A stretch of DNA of 64,000 bases from NCBI GenBank assembly GCA_910587505.1, contig CAJULD010000012.1:7791-71790 (forward strand), read 5' to 3'. Origin of the DNA: an uncultured Oscillospiraceae bacterium (lineage in GTDB: Bacteria; Bacillota; Clostridia; Oscillospirales; Oscillospiraceae). The translations under genes and the position numbers were made by a program. The notes below the pieces were generated by a model. That model saw only the letters and a program-made list of their open reading frames with translations. It made no database searches and was not told where the DNA came from. Positions 29,878 through 38,709 of this stretch are shown here, one piece after another (positions within the stretch are counted from its first letter, which is position 1; each line of letters opens with the position of its first letter).

Positions 29878-29911
29878 GGGGGCCCATCCGGATTGATCCG
29901 GATGGGCCCCC
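29878..29911. terminator. Perfect 15-bp hairpin
   Basis: GGGGGCCCATCCGGA and TCCGGATGGGCCCCC flank TTGA. No T-run follows in either direction. It lies between the zinc-ribbon gene and a possible leftward gene, so it probably serves convergent transcripts. Confidence 0.65.
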
Positions 29912-29917
29912 GCCGCA

Positions 29918-30145
29918 TTAGGAGAGATGGAGGAAAGAAAAGAGAAGATCCAGTGTTTTGAAACGGAGGACGACGCCGTCCTTCTCCCAGCGGACTCCGC
30001 CGGCATCCTCGGTAAGGCTGGCGGTGGTCAGCGGTTGGGTGATCGGGGAGAAGAGGACGCCCCACCACATGGGAGCGCTGGAGAGAAGCATGGCGAGAAG
30101 TCCCGCCAGAATGGATATCCATATTTTGGTTCGCAGTTTCATCAT
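29918..30145 (-). CDS. Possible small membrane protein (75 aa)
   Basis: The leftward frame from ATG 30145 (GAGGA about 10 nt upstream) encodes MMKLRTKIWISILAGLLAML then SSAPMWWGVLF. It has one strong membrane helix or signal anchor followed by a short polar domain. It ends 7 bp before the 15-bp hairpin. Gene status is uncertain: a frame on the other strand is also open, but only this one gives a sensible protein. Confidence 0.45.
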   Translation of the reverse strand: MMKLRTKIWISILAGLLAMLLSSAPMWWGVLFSPITQPLTTASLTEDAGGVRWEKDGVVLRFKTLDLLFSFLHLS

Positions 30146-30494
30146 CTGTTGCTGTTCCTCGAGTATTCTGAAAAGGACGGCCCGAAGCATTCAAAAGGCT
30201 CCTGCGGGGAAACGATGGAACCCTCTCAAAAGATCTTTTTGATTCCTCTTCCGGGCAGTGCCCACAAAGTGGGCACTGGCAGCCAGGCCGCCAGGGGCGG
30301 CGGGTGATTTCAGGAGAAAATGTATGCCTCCCGGAATTCGGGGATATGATCCTGGGCTTCCTTTTCAGTATGGACAGGAAATATCTGTTCTATACGGCTT
30401 CTGGAAAAAATTTACCGGGTGGCCACGGCGTGCCGCACCGCAGTCACCCGGCTGTATATAATGGTAGTAGACCACAGGACAGGGGGGAAGGACG
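30146..30494. other. Intergenic stretch with a hairpin
   Basis: It holds a perfect 10-bp hairpin CAGTGCCCAC-AAA-GTGGGCACTG (30256-30278) and a TATAAT-like sequence near 30456-30462. Short open frames here lack ribosome sites or recognisable products. Confidence 0.5.
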
Positions 30495-30638
30495 ATGCGA
30501 AACTGCCGTTGGCTGGGAACATGTGCGGCGACCATGGGGCTTGGTATCCTGATCGCGGTCATTTTTCCAACAGGCTTCCTCCTGTTTCTTGTGGCATTTC
30601 TGCTGATCGCGTGCGGCCTTGGCTGCATGCGGAAGTGA
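30495..30638 (+). CDS. Small hydrophobic protein upstream of spoVM (47 aa)
   Basis: GGGGGGAAGG precedes ATG 30495. The product, MRNCRWLGTCAATMGLGILI then AVIFPTGFLLFLVAFLLIAC, has one or two membrane helices with a Cys-rich end. Only 15 nt separate it from spoVM, so the two small genes are probably co-transcribed during sporulation. That link is inferred from position only. Confidence 0.7.
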   Translation: MRNCRWLGTCAATMGLGILIAVIFPTGFLLFLVAFLLIACGLGCMRK

Positions 30639-30653
30639 GGAAAGGAGGCCGCC

Positions 30654-30728
30654 ATGAAAATTGTTGTCGTGAAGTCCCCGAAGTTTTTGAACGGCATCTT
30701 GAAAAGAATCTTCAAAATGAAGGACTAA
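30654..30728 (+). CDS. spoVM: Stage V sporulation protein M (SpoVM)
   Basis: AAAGGAGGCC precedes ATG 30654. The 24-residue product MKIVVVKSPKFLNGILKRIF-KMKD matches SpoVM, the short amphipathic helix that recognises the convex forespore membrane and recruits SpoIVA. Conserved features are the KxPKFLxGIL core and the basic end. Its length is close to the 26 residues of the Bacillus subtilis protein. It is followed after about 200 bp by a SPOCS-domain gene of the same developmental theme. Confidence 0.85.
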   Translation: MKIVVVKSPKFLNGILKRIFKMKD

Positions 30729-30934
30729 CCTCCCATAAAAAGGCATGGACGCTTTTTTAAAAGTATAAAAAGCAACTTTAAGAACGCTTTCTGAACTGTT
30801 GGCATTTCAGGCTTTCCGCACGGTGACGGTATCGCGTTTCTGTTTGAGAAATGGGATCCAGAGTTCTAAAACCGGACGTCCGGCGCATAAACTGGAGCAG
30901 TAAGGCCGCCATACGCCAAAGGAGGACGCCCAAT

Positions 30935-32467
30935 ATGGAACTGAAATTGCAAAAAGCCGACCACGAATACTATGAAACCCTCCGCTTTGATCCCTTCCCC
31001 TGCGAGACCATGCGGGAGAACATTGTACCGGACAGCTGCGGAGATATCGCCCGCATTGTGGACGCTGCCGGATCCGTGTGCCTCACCGGACGGGAGCTGA
31101 CCGGAGACGGCCGCTTCTGTGCCAGCGGCAACGTGGAGGCGTCCGTGCTGTACATACCGGAAAAGGAGGACGGACTGCGCTCCCTCCATTTCCAGATCCC
31201 TTTCCAGTGCTACGGGGAGGGGCAGGGAGACGCCTCCTGTGAGGATCTGGACATTCGCGGGGAACTGAAAAGCATCGACGCCCGCATCCTGAATCCCCGT
31301 AAGATTCTCACGCGGGCGAATCTGGTCCTGTATCCGTCCCTTTGCCGCCATGTATCCCTGTCTGTGTGCACCGGCGTGGCGGAGGAGGCCGGCGAAGGTA
31401 TCCAGCTTCTGCGGGAGCAGCGGCAGACCCGCGTAGCGGCGGGTGTCCGGGAGAAAGAATTTACCTTCTCTGAGGAGCTCCCCCTGTCGCCGGGGCGGGG
31501 CGGAGCGGAGGAGATCCTGTCCACCCGCGTTGACATCCGGGGCGCGGACAGTAAGCTCATCGGCAATAAGCTGGTGGTCAAGGGGTTTCTGTCCGCGTCC
31601 GTGCTGTACCGGGAGACCGGCGGCAGGCTGGGGCTTTTCCAGCAGGAGCTGCCCTTTTCCCAGATTCTGGAGGGGAACGGCTTTGACGAGGACTGCGAGA
31701 GCGAAGCCGACTACCGGCTGCTGAGTCTGGATTGCCATACGGGAAGCGAAAGCGCGCCGGACGACGCCTGCACGCTGACGCTGACCGTTTCTCTCTGTAC
31801 CCGGGTGACGGTGTGGAAACAGCTGACCATCGGCTTTATCGCCGATCTGTACAGCACGGCCGGCGCGGTGGAGTGCCAGACGGAGGAGCTGGAAATCGAC
31901 GAGGATAACCAGCAGAACGTCCGGCGTCAGAATGTCCGGGAGCTGCTGGAAACCGGAACGGCGGTTCGCTCCGTGATCGATACGGAAATCAGCTGCGGCA
32001 GTCCGCGCCTGGAGGGCGGAGAATGGAGCGTTCCCGTCCGGGCCCGGTGCCTGTACATGGATGAAAACGATATGCTGGGCAGTGTCCGGCGGGAATTTAC
32101 CGCCGTCATTCCAGACGAGCTGGAGGGCGGCCAGCTGGATTGTCAGGCGCGGGCCTTTTGCCGCGGAGATGTCATTGCCAATATCACGCCGGAGGGCGTG
32201 GAGCTGCGCTTCCCGGTGGAGTGCGAAGTATCCACCACGCGGCGGCGGCGGTATCTGTGCGTCAGCGGGGGAGAGCGGCTGGAGGAACCGCCGCTCCATG
32301 ATCCTGCCCCCTCCCTGATCCTTCGGAAAATGGGGGAAGGAGAATCCCTCTGGGCGGTGGCAAAGCAGTATCGCGCCACCAGGGAAGGAATCCTGTCAGT
32401 CAATGAGCTGGCGGACGAAAGCCAGATCACCCCGGAACGGCTGCTGCTGATTCCAAGAGCCCGCTGA
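30935..32467 (+). CDS. SPOCS (DUF3794) and LysM spore-envelope protein, SipL-like
   Basis: AAAGGAGG precedes ATG 30935; an in-frame start at 30851 has no site. The 510-residue protein contains repeated SPOCS/DUF3794-type beta modules (for example NLVLYPSLCRHVSLSV, ADSKLIGNKLVVKGFLSASVLYRE and GGEWSVPVRARCLYMDEND). A C-terminal LysM domain follows at about 465-508 (MGEGESLWAVAKQYRATREGILSVNEL). The same architecture is found in SipL, which works with SpoIVA in coat assembly in Clostridioides difficile. Its closeness to spoVM fits that role. Confidence 0.88.
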   Translation: MELKLQKADHEYYETLRFDPFPCETMRENIVPDSCGDIARIVDAAGSVCLTGRELTGDGRFCASGNVEASVLYIPEKEDGLRSLHFQIPFQCYGEGQGDASCEDLDIRGELKSIDARILNPRKILTRANLVLYPSLCRHVSLSVCTGVAEEAGEGIQLLREQRQTRVAAGVREKEFTFSEELPLSPGRGGAEEILSTRVDIRGADSKLIGNKLVVKGFLSASVLYRETGGRLGLFQQELPFSQILEGNGFDEDCESEADYRLLSLDCHTGSESAPDDACTLTLTVSLCTRVTVWKQLTIGFIADLYSTAGAVECQTEELEIDEDNQQNVRRQNVRELLETGTAVRSVIDTEISCGSPRLEGGEWSVPVRARCLYMDENDMLGSVRREFTAVIPDELEGGQLDCQARAFCRGDVIANITPEGVELRFPVECEVSTTRRRRYLCVSGGERLEEPPLHDPAPSLILRKMGEGESLWAVAKQYRATREGILSVNELADESQITPERLLLIPRAR

Positions 32468-32684
32468 GAGGCTATATCCCTTTTCCTGAAAAGACGGTGG
32501 GAACGATTTCGCAGGGTCCCCATCCCTGGGCCGTCTGCGGCGGCTTTAACGCTAAAAGCTCCGGGGAGCTTCACGGTGAGGGTATGCGAAATGAAATCTG
32601 CGCGGCCGCTCGATATGGCCGCCGCAGAATCGTCAGAACTTCAGGAATTCCACATGTACCTCGCAGGAGCTTCCGTCCACCTTT

Positions 32685-32725
32685 TCCAAAAGCAGAGCTC
32701 CCTCCGGAGAACCGGAGGGAGCTCT
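32685..32725 (-). terminator. Terminator of the phosphofructokinase gene
   Basis: AGAGCTCCCTCCGG (32694-32707) and CCGGAGGGAGCTCT (32712-32725) form a perfect 14-bp stem. On the reverse strand it is followed by GCTTTTGG. Confidence 0.8.
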
Positions 32726-32741
32726 ATCATCATGAATGAAA

Positions 32742-33974
32742 TTATTTTGCGATTACCTTCTTCAGCCTGGCAAAGCGGGGGAGACCGTTCTCCTTCTTCA
32801 TCCTGGTCTCACCCTGAATGAGGGGGAGGGCGTAGTCAATAAACGCCTGCTCCACGCCGTTATGAGCGGCGTTGATCCACTCGATGGGCACCTTTTTCTC
32901 CGTATTGGCCACGTCGGTCAGATTGAACAGCCTGGTCCGGCAGACATACTTGCCGTCCTCATAGCTGCGCTCAAAGCCCACCATCTTGTCCGTGAGGCCC
33001 GCCACGGCGTTCTCCACGGCGGCCTTGCCGGCCATGAAGGACTCGTCGATATCGGTCTGGGAAGCCAGGTGCGCGCCGCAGCGCTGGAGCAGACTCAGCT
33101 CGATGCCCCGGACCTTCGCGCCGGTCTCCTTCTTGACAACCTCAGCCAGCATGGCGGCCAGACCGCCCAGCTGGGCATGACCAAAACCGTCGGTAGCGCT
33201 CGTCCTGGCCTCGGAGACAAAGGAGCCGTCGGCATAATGGATGCCCTCCGAAACGGCCACCATGCAGTTGCCCTTCTCCGCGTATACCTTCTTGACCTCG
33301 GCAATAAACCGGTCCATGTCAAAATCGGTTTCCGGGAGATAGATCAGATCCGGACCCGCGCCCATGGCGGTCGCAAGGCCGGCGGCGGCCGTCAGCCAGC
33401 CGGCGTGGCGGCCCATGATTTCAATGACGCAGATCATACCGGTGTCATAGACCCGGGCGTCATGATAAACCTCCATGCAGGAGGTGGCGATATACTTGGC
33501 GGCGGAAGCGAAGCCGGGGCAGTGGTCGGTACCGAACAGATCGTTGTCGATGGTCTTGGGCACGCCCATCACCCGGCATTCATAACCCACCTTCTGCATA
33601 TACTTGCTGATCTTATTGCAGGTATCCATGGAGTCGTTGCCGCCGTTGTAGAAGAAGTAGCGGACATCGTATTTTTTGAAGATCTCCAGAATACGCTTAT
33701 AGTCGGTGTCGTCTGTGTCGGGATCGGCGATTTTATAGCGGCAGGAGCCCAGAGCGGAGGAGGGGGTGTAGAGCAGCAGCTCCAGCTCGTCCGCATCCTC
33801 TTGAGACATGTCGATCAGACGGTCGCTCAGCACGCCCTTGATGCCATGCTCCGCGCCGTATACCCTGGTGATGGCCTCGCTGTCCAGCGCGGTGCGGATG
33901 ACGCCGTACGCGCTGGCGTTGATAACGGAAGTGGGGCCGCCGGACTGACCGATGATGCATGCGCCTTTAAGCAT
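32742..33974 (-). CDS. pfp: Pyrophosphate-dependent 6-phosphofructokinase
   Basis: ATG 33974 follows GGAGGATTTCAATT; upstream in-frame codons lack a site. The 410-residue protein has IIGQSGGPTSVINAS at the N-terminus, FYNGGNDSMDT where ATP enzymes have GGDGS, and GVPKTIDNDL where ATP enzymes have G(T)IDND. An acidic or amide residue in the first motif and the Lys in PKTIDND mark the PPi-dependent group, so PPi rather than ATP is the likely phosphoryl donor. MGRHAGW and the PETDFD and ESFMAGKAAV segments are also family features. It runs the committed step of glycolysis reversibly; fba lies 3 kb away. Confidence 0.9.
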   Translation of the reverse strand: MLKGACIIGQSGGPTSVINASAYGVIRTALDSEAITRVYGAEHGIKGVLSDRLIDMSQEDADELELLLYTPSSALGSCRYKIADPDTDDTDYKRILEIFKKYDVRYFFYNGGNDSMDTCNKISKYMQKVGYECRVMGVPKTIDNDLFGTDHCPGFASAAKYIATSCMEVYHDARVYDTGMICVIEIMGRHAGWLTAAAGLATAMGAGPDLIYLPETDFDMDRFIAEVKKVYAEKGNCMVAVSEGIHYADGSFVSEARTSATDGFGHAQLGGLAAMLAEVVKKETGAKVRGIELSLLQRCGAHLASQTDIDESFMAGKAAVENAVAGLTDKMVGFERSYEDGKYVCRTRLFNLTDVANTEKKVPIEWINAAHNGVEQAFIDYALPLIQGETRMKKENGLPRFARLKKVIAK

Positions 33975-34738
33975 AATTGAAATCCTCCAGTTTCTGGTAT
34001 ACATACAAACAAAAATTTTCCGCAAAGCTTTGCTCTGCTTTTTCTCTATTATACCAAGATTTTCCGGTGTTGTAAACGTACTTTTTCGATAGATAGCGGC
34101 GCATCACGGTGGATGGCTTTCGTCCACCTTTACAAATTGGCGGGAGGCAATACGCCTCCCGCCAGGTATTCTTATGCCTGCGCCTGCATGAAGTGCATCA
34201 GCATCTGCGCCGTGTGGGGCGCGGGCTGCCAGCCCCCTGAGGTCCGGGACGCCGCCGCCCTTGCCGCCACGGGGGCAGCCCCGGGAGCATACATACGGTG
34301 AGCAGCAGGGCGATTGCACGTTTCTCCCTTTGCGTTTCCTCGCTTTCAACAGTCATTCTCTCCGTGGAGAACCCACGGAGAGGGCGGGGTACCCCCGTTC
34401 GATTTTCTGAAGGCTTTCTGATACTTTTTCTTTCAGGAAAAAATATGTATACCTTATGCGTTTTGGTACAATTGTCCCCGGGAGGATCACAGCCGGTCCG
34501 GCTGCGGCGCTCCGGCGCTTCCTTTTTTCCGTGGCGCCCCACGCAGTATCACTCGCTTATTGTCTTGCACTCTCCGGCACGCAGAAAATTGGCATGGATT
34601 TGCAGCAATTCTGCATACGCGACGGTATTGACGCGGCTCCATGCCCTGTGATAAAATTTTATTGCTTTTTTTGCGCCGGTTCAGCCGGCTGCGAGGATTC
34701 GACAGCTTTTGCATGAATTATGAAAGGAGGCGGCCGTC
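33975..34738. other. Intergenic region between the phosphofructokinase and two-component genes
   Basis: It contains the pfp promoter, a GGTGGA/TCCACC hairpin (34108-34129), a perfect 10-bp hairpin (34139-34148 with 34154-34163), a second (34358-34367 with 34373-34382) and a T-rich/A-rich hairpin near 34421-34446. A leftward 52-codon frame (34198-34356) with a hydrophobic N-terminus lies upstream of the first perfect hairpin. Its product looks random after residue 28, so I do not call it a gene. Confidence 0.5.
34048..34076 (-). promoter_or_regulatory. Promoter for the phosphofructokinase gene
   Basis: On the reverse strand TTTACA (34076-34071), a 17-bp spacer and TATAAT (34053-34048). Confidence 0.85.
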
Positions 34739-35473
34739 ATAAAGATTGCGCTTTGCGATGACGAATCTGTCCAGCTCTCCAGGCTAGAGGCGTCTCTGGG
34801 GGAGTATGCCTCCCTGCATCCTGACAGGGAGCTTACGGTAAGCGCTTTTTCCTCCAGCGCCGCCCTGCTGGAGCATTTGCGGGTCAGGGGCGCTTTTGAT
34901 ATTTATCTTCTGGACGTCATCATGCCGGGACAAAACGGCATCGAGCTGGGCGTAAGCATCCGGAAATATGACCAGGGCGGGCATATCGTCTATCTCACCG
35001 CCTCGCCGGACTACGCCGTGGACTCCTACCGGACCAGGGCGTCGGATTATCTGCTCAAGCCGCTGGACCGGCGCAGCCTGTTCCGCTCTCTGGACGGCAT
35101 CTTGGAAAATCTGACCCGGAAACGCCAGGATTTTGTAACGATCAAGGCAAAGGATGGACTCCGGCGGCTTCCGATCCACCGCGTCATATGCGGCGAGCTG
35201 GTGAGGCGCTGCGTCCACTACCATCTCGCCGGCGGCTCGGTGATTGAGGGCATGAGCCTGCGGGGCGCTTTTCAGGACGCGGTGGAACCCCTGCTGGCGC
35301 ACCGCCGGTTTGTCCTGTGCGCCACTTCTTTTTGTGTGAATCTGTCCTTTGTGGAAATGATTGATTCCTCCGGATTGCGGCTGGCGGGGGGCAGGGTGCT
35401 TCCGGTGTCGCGCGCCCTCCGGGCCGAAGTGACCAGACGGTGGCTGGATTATCATTTGGAAGGAGGGATCTGA
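34739..35473 (+). CDS. LytTR-family response regulator (apparent ATA start)
   Basis: The 244-residue reading frame begins after a stop at 34721-34723. It has no ATG, GTG or TTG near the strong AAAGGAGG site; the codon at the correct spacing is ATA 34739-34741. The receiver domain has KIALCDDES (acidic pocket), LLDVIMPG with the phospho-acceptor Asp near 58, and LTASPDYAVDSYRTRASDYLLKPL. A C-terminal LytTR DNA-binding domain follows (FVTIKAKDGLRRLPIHRVICGE onwards). Such regulators often act downstream of peptide or membrane signals. The partner kinase starts 1 nt after its stop. Confidence 0.85.
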   Translation: MKIALCDDESVQLSRLEASLGEYASLHPDRELTVSAFSSSAALLEHLRVRGAFDIYLLDVIMPGQNGIELGVSIRKYDQGGHIVYLTASPDYAVDSYRTRASDYLLKPLDRRSLFRSLDGILENLTRKRQDFVTIKAKDGLRRLPIHRVICGELVRRCVHYHLAGGSVIEGMSLRGAFQDAVEPLLAHRRFVLCATSFCVNLSFVEMIDSSGLRLAGGRVLPVSRALRAEVTRRWLDYHLEGGI

Positions 35474-35474
35474 C

Positions 35475-36755
35475 ATGTCCAGTCCCAATATCCTGGTTCA
35501 GATTTCCATTCTCTACTGCATGGTCCACATGTACATCTTCCTGTTCCTTTTCTATGAGTACCGCTGCTCCAAACGGACGTTCCGGATCAGCGCGGCAGTT
35601 GTTTTTGTTGTGATCGGCGGCATCTGCGTGTGGATCTTTTTTGCCCGGGGGATTGCCGCAATGGGTCAGTGGGGCGTGCTGGTCGGGTCGGTACCAACCC
35701 TGATTTTCTTTTTTGCCATGTCCCGGCAGCGAAACGCCCAGTTTGTTTTCATCTTCTGCTTTTCTGATACGGTGTGCATATGGATCGAACTGGCCTCGGC
35801 GCTGACTGACTATGCGGTAAACGGAAACGGAGCTGTGACCTTTGCGCTGCGGGTGGCAGCGTTTCCCCTGATGGAATATGCGGTGTGGCGCTGGCTCCGC
35901 CGTCCCTTTCTGGAGATCAGCCGTCTGGTTCGCAAAGGGTGGCTGCTGTTTGCGGCGCTGACCGGGATCTGTTACCTTATTCTGGTGCTGCTGAGCGTAT
36001 ATCCCACCGCTATTTTCGACCGTCCGCAGGATATTCCGCTGGCCGTGATGGTACTGGCGCTTATCGCGCTGACTTACGGCACTATCTTTCTGGTGCTGTT
36101 CGAGCAGCTCCATGTCATGAAAGTGCAGGAGCGCCAGCGGGTGCTGGAGGCCCAGACTGCCATGATGAGCCGCCGGATGGAGGACATCCGCCGGGCGGAG
36201 GACGCCATGCGCATCGAGCGACACGATATGCGGCACCAGCTTCAGACGGTGGCCTCTCTGGCTCAAAGGGGGGATTCTGCGGCAGTGCTGGACTATGTCG
36301 GTATATTTCAGGAGAAGCTGGATTCCATCGCGCCCAAAAGGTACTGCGCCAATCCGGTCCTGGACGCGGTTCTGGCCAATGCCGCATCCCAGGCGGAACA
36401 GCTGGGCATTTCCGCGGAAATTGCCGTCGCGTTGCCGGAGGAACTGCCCGTGGATATGCTGGAGCTGTCCATTGTCTTTGCCAACGCGCTGGAAAACGCC
36501 ATCCACGCGGTTTCGGCGCTGCCGGAAGAACGGCGGCGCATCTTCTGCAAAAGCGTGATCTATCCCCGGTTCATGCTGGAAATTTCCAATCCCTACGAAG
36601 GGAAGGTCGCCTTTGACCGGAAGGGATTTCCCATCACGGACAAGCCCGGACACGGAACAGGGACCCGGAGCATCGTCGCCTTTGCGGAGAAGTATCAGGC
36701 GCTTTGCCTCTTCGACACGGAAAACGGGTGGTTCAGGCTGCGGGTTGCCATATGA
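35475..36755 (+). CDS. GHKL-domain sensor histidine kinase
   Basis: GGAAGGAGGG precedes ATG 35475. The 426-residue protein has six or seven membrane helices up to about residue 210, a linking helix (VQERQRVLEAQTAMMSRRMEDI) and a kinase core of the AgrC/GHKL type. The phospho-acceptor His is in RHDMRHQLQT, the N box is IVFANALENAIHA, and the G box is GHGTGTRSIVAFAEKY. The signal is unknown; the membrane sensor layout is like AgrC, but no agrB or agrD gene is present. Confidence 0.92.
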   Translation: MSSPNILVQISILYCMVHMYIFLFLFYEYRCSKRTFRISAAVVFVVIGGICVWIFFARGIAAMGQWGVLVGSVPTLIFFFAMSRQRNAQFVFIFCFSDTVCIWIELASALTDYAVNGNGAVTFALRVAAFPLMEYAVWRWLRRPFLEISRLVRKGWLLFAALTGICYLILVLLSVYPTAIFDRPQDIPLAVMVLALIALTYGTIFLVLFEQLHVMKVQERQRVLEAQTAMMSRRMEDIRRAEDAMRIERHDMRHQLQTVASLAQRGDSAAVLDYVGIFQEKLDSIAPKRYCANPVLDAVLANAASQAEQLGISAEIAVALPEELPVDMLELSIVFANALENAIHAVSALPEERRRIFCKSVIYPRFMLEISNPYEGKVAFDRKGFPITDKPGHGTGTRSIVAFAEKYQALCLFDTENGWFRLRVAI

Positions 36756-36866
36756 GAGGGAAGAGGCGGCGTCCGGCTGCCGGAGCGGGGCAGACGATTT
36801 CTTCCGTTTCGGAAATAGTATACAAAGCCGATTTGGCGCCTGCGCCACATTTTTTCTTTTTCTCTG

Positions 36867-36894
36867 TTGCAATCTGCTGGAAATGTGGTAAAAT
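36867..36894 (+). promoter_or_regulatory. Promoter for fba
   Basis: TTGCAA, a 16-bp spacer and TAAAAT, 33 bp before the start codon. Confidence 0.75.
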
Positions 36895-36927
36895 ATACCT
36901 AACTTCACCATAAGGAGGACTAGCATC

Positions 36928-37893
36928 ATGCCCCTTGTTACCACTACCGAAATGTTCAGGAAGGCCTACGACGGCGGCTACGCCATCGGCGCTTTCAACG
37001 TCAACAACATGGAGATCGTCCAGGGCATCACCGAGGCTGCCAGAGAAGTCAACGCGCCCCTGATTCTCCAGGTCTCCAAGGGCGCCCGCGCCTATGCCAA
37101 CCATACCTATCTGGTCAAGCTGGTGGAAGCCGCCATTATTGAGACCGGCCTGCCCATCTGCCTGCATCTGGACCATGGCGACAGCTTTGAGACCTGCAAG
37201 AGCTGCATCGACGGCGGCTTTACTTCCGTTATGATCGACGCCTCCAGCAAGCCCTTTGCCGAGAACATTGAAATCACCAGGAAGGTGGTTGAGTATGCGC
37301 ACGATCACGGCGTGGTGGTCGAGGCCGAGCTGGGCAGCCTGGCCGGCGTGGAGGATGAGGTGCAGGTTTCCGCGGAGGATTCCTCCTACACCCGCCCCGA
37401 GGAGGTGGAGGAGTTCGTGCAGAAGACCGGCTGCGACTCCCTGGCCATCGCCATCGGCACCTCCCATGGCGCCTATAAGTTCACCGCCGCCCAGTGTACC
37501 CGCAACGAGAAGGGCGATCTGGTTCCTCCGCCCCTGCGTTTCGACATTCTGGACGAGGTCGTCAAGCGCCTGCCCGGCTTCCCCATCGTGCTCCACGGTT
37601 CCTCCTCCGTGCCGCAGGAGTTCGTGAAGATGGTCAACGCCAACGGCGGCAAGATGCCCGACGCCGTCGGCATCCCCGAGGAGCAGCTCCGTCAGGCCGC
37701 CCGCAGCGCCGTGTGCAAGATCAACATTGACTCCGACCTGCGTCTGGCCATGACCGGCACCATCCGGCAGTTCTTCTGCGAGCATCCTGACAAGTTCGAT
37801 CCCCGTGAGTACCTCAAGCCCGCCCGCGCCGCCATCAAAGAGCTGGTCAAGCACAAGCTGATCGACGTTCTGGGCTGCGACGGAAAGGCGTAA
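36928..37893 (+). CDS. fba: Class II fructose-bisphosphate aldolase
   Basis: AAGGAGG precedes ATG 36928. The 321-residue protein has GAFNVNNMEIVQGI, HLDHGDSFETCKSCI (zinc His and catalytic Asp), DASSKPFAENI, EAELGSLAGVED (Glu and Gly-rich loop), GTSHGAYKF and VLHGSSSVP (zinc His and phosphate loop), and KINIDSDLRLAM. It splits fructose-1,6-bisphosphate in glycolysis. Codon use looks highly biased, as expected for an abundant enzyme. Confidence 0.97.
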   Translation: MPLVTTTEMFRKAYDGGYAIGAFNVNNMEIVQGITEAAREVNAPLILQVSKGARAYANHTYLVKLVEAAIIETGLPICLHLDHGDSFETCKSCIDGGFTSVMIDASSKPFAENIEITRKVVEYAHDHGVVVEAELGSLAGVEDEVQVSAEDSSYTRPEEVEEFVQKTGCDSLAIAIGTSHGAYKFTAAQCTRNEKGDLVPPPLRFDILDEVVKRLPGFPIVLHGSSSVPQEFVKMVNANGGKMPDAVGIPEEQLRQAARSAVCKINIDSDLRLAMTGTIRQFFCEHPDKFDPREYLKPARAAIKELVKHKLIDVLGCDGKA

Positions 37894-37922
37894 GGACGCC
37901 AAATCCAGCGGACAGACACGTT

Positions 37923-37954
37923 GCCCCCTTTTTCTTGAAAAAGAAAAAGGGGGC
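37923..37954. terminator. Bidirectional terminator between fba and the DUF4230 gene
   Basis: GCCCCCTTTTTCTT (37923-37936) and AAGAAAAAGGGGGC (37941-37954) form a perfect 14-bp stem around GAAA between two convergent genes. Confidence 0.85.
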
Positions 37955-37966
37955 ATGTTCTTTCCT

Positions 37967-38620
37967 TTATTGTATGGTCAGCGTATAGGCCTCCATCTCC
38001 GGAAGCAGGCTGAGGAAAGCGGTCACGGCGGTTTGCGCTTTCTCGTCCGCGCCGGTAAACAGACCGTTGTCAATGGCACGCTGCTCCATCAGCTCTTTTT
38101 GATCTTTGGTGAATCCGGCGTAATCCTCAATGGTGATCCGGTTGAAGATGTTGTCGTTTTCGTCGAAGACCTCCAGCGTATCCTCCGGAATCTCATGGGA
38201 GAGAATTTTGCTGCCGGGCAGCGTGACGGTGATCGTTTTAATATCCTCGTTTACCTGAATTGAGACATCCGCCAGATCCACGCCGGCCTTGATAACGCCG
38301 TCATAGGAAATGATGAAGCTCTTGGTGGTAAAGGGAACCTTCCAGCCATAAAAATCCACCTGGTTTTCAAACCGGCCCATGTTGGTGTAGTAGTAAGCCA
38401 CCGTGGTCAGCTCCTGGACGGAGCGCAGCTGTTTGCCCAGCAGGTCGCTGGTAATAACGGCGGGGGCTTTCTCTTCGCTCCTGACCGCGGCGTACAGCAG
38501 CGACGCCAGCACCGCAATGCACAGCGCCGCCAGCACGGCGGCGGCAATCAGCAGCCTGGTCTTCAGCTTCATTTTCTGAGGCGCAAGCTCCAGACCGGCC
38601 TCCAGTTCATCCCGTTGCAT
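37967..38620 (-). CDS. DUF4230-type membrane-anchored protein
   Basis: ATG 38620 follows GGAGGTGTCC. The 217-residue protein has a short cytoplasmic start, one membrane helix (LLIAAAVLAALCIAVLASLLYAA, about 22-44) and an extracellular domain. That domain holds the DUF4230 pattern (ELTTVAYYYTNMGRFENQ, KSFIISYDGVIKAGVDLADVSIQV and ITVTLPGSKILSHEIPEDTLEVFDE). Function is unknown. Confidence 0.85.
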   Translation of the reverse strand: MQRDELEAGLELAPQKMKLKTRLLIAAAVLAALCIAVLASLLYAAVRSEEKAPAVITSDLLGKQLRSVQELTTVAYYYTNMGRFENQVDFYGWKVPFTTKSFIISYDGVIKAGVDLADVSIQVNEDIKTITVTLPGSKILSHEIPEDTLEVFDENDNIFNRITIEDYAGFTKDQKELMEQRAIDNGLFTGADEKAQTAVTAFLSLLPEMEAYTLTIQ

Positions 38621-38709
38621 GGCAGGACACCTCCTTCATTTTCACTGCCTCTATCATACCGGGAAATGGCGAAAAAAGCAAGGCGCAAAAAGCAGAAAAA
38701 ATCTGTTTC

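Noticed and set aside
29927..30307. Rightward 126-codon frame overlapping the possible small membrane protein gene
   Set aside because: The product is of random composition and has no domain; the leftward frame gives a plausible membrane protein.
32736..33980. A rightward open frame opposite the phosphofructokinase gene
   Set aside because: Phosphofructokinase motifs, ribosome site, promoter and terminator all support the reverse strand.
34198..34356. Possible secreted or signal peptide gene upstream of the LytTR/GHKL pair
   Set aside because: The 52-codon leftward frame has a short hydrophobic start but then an Arg/Pro-rich random tail, a poorly spaced ribosome site and no processing-protein gene nearby.
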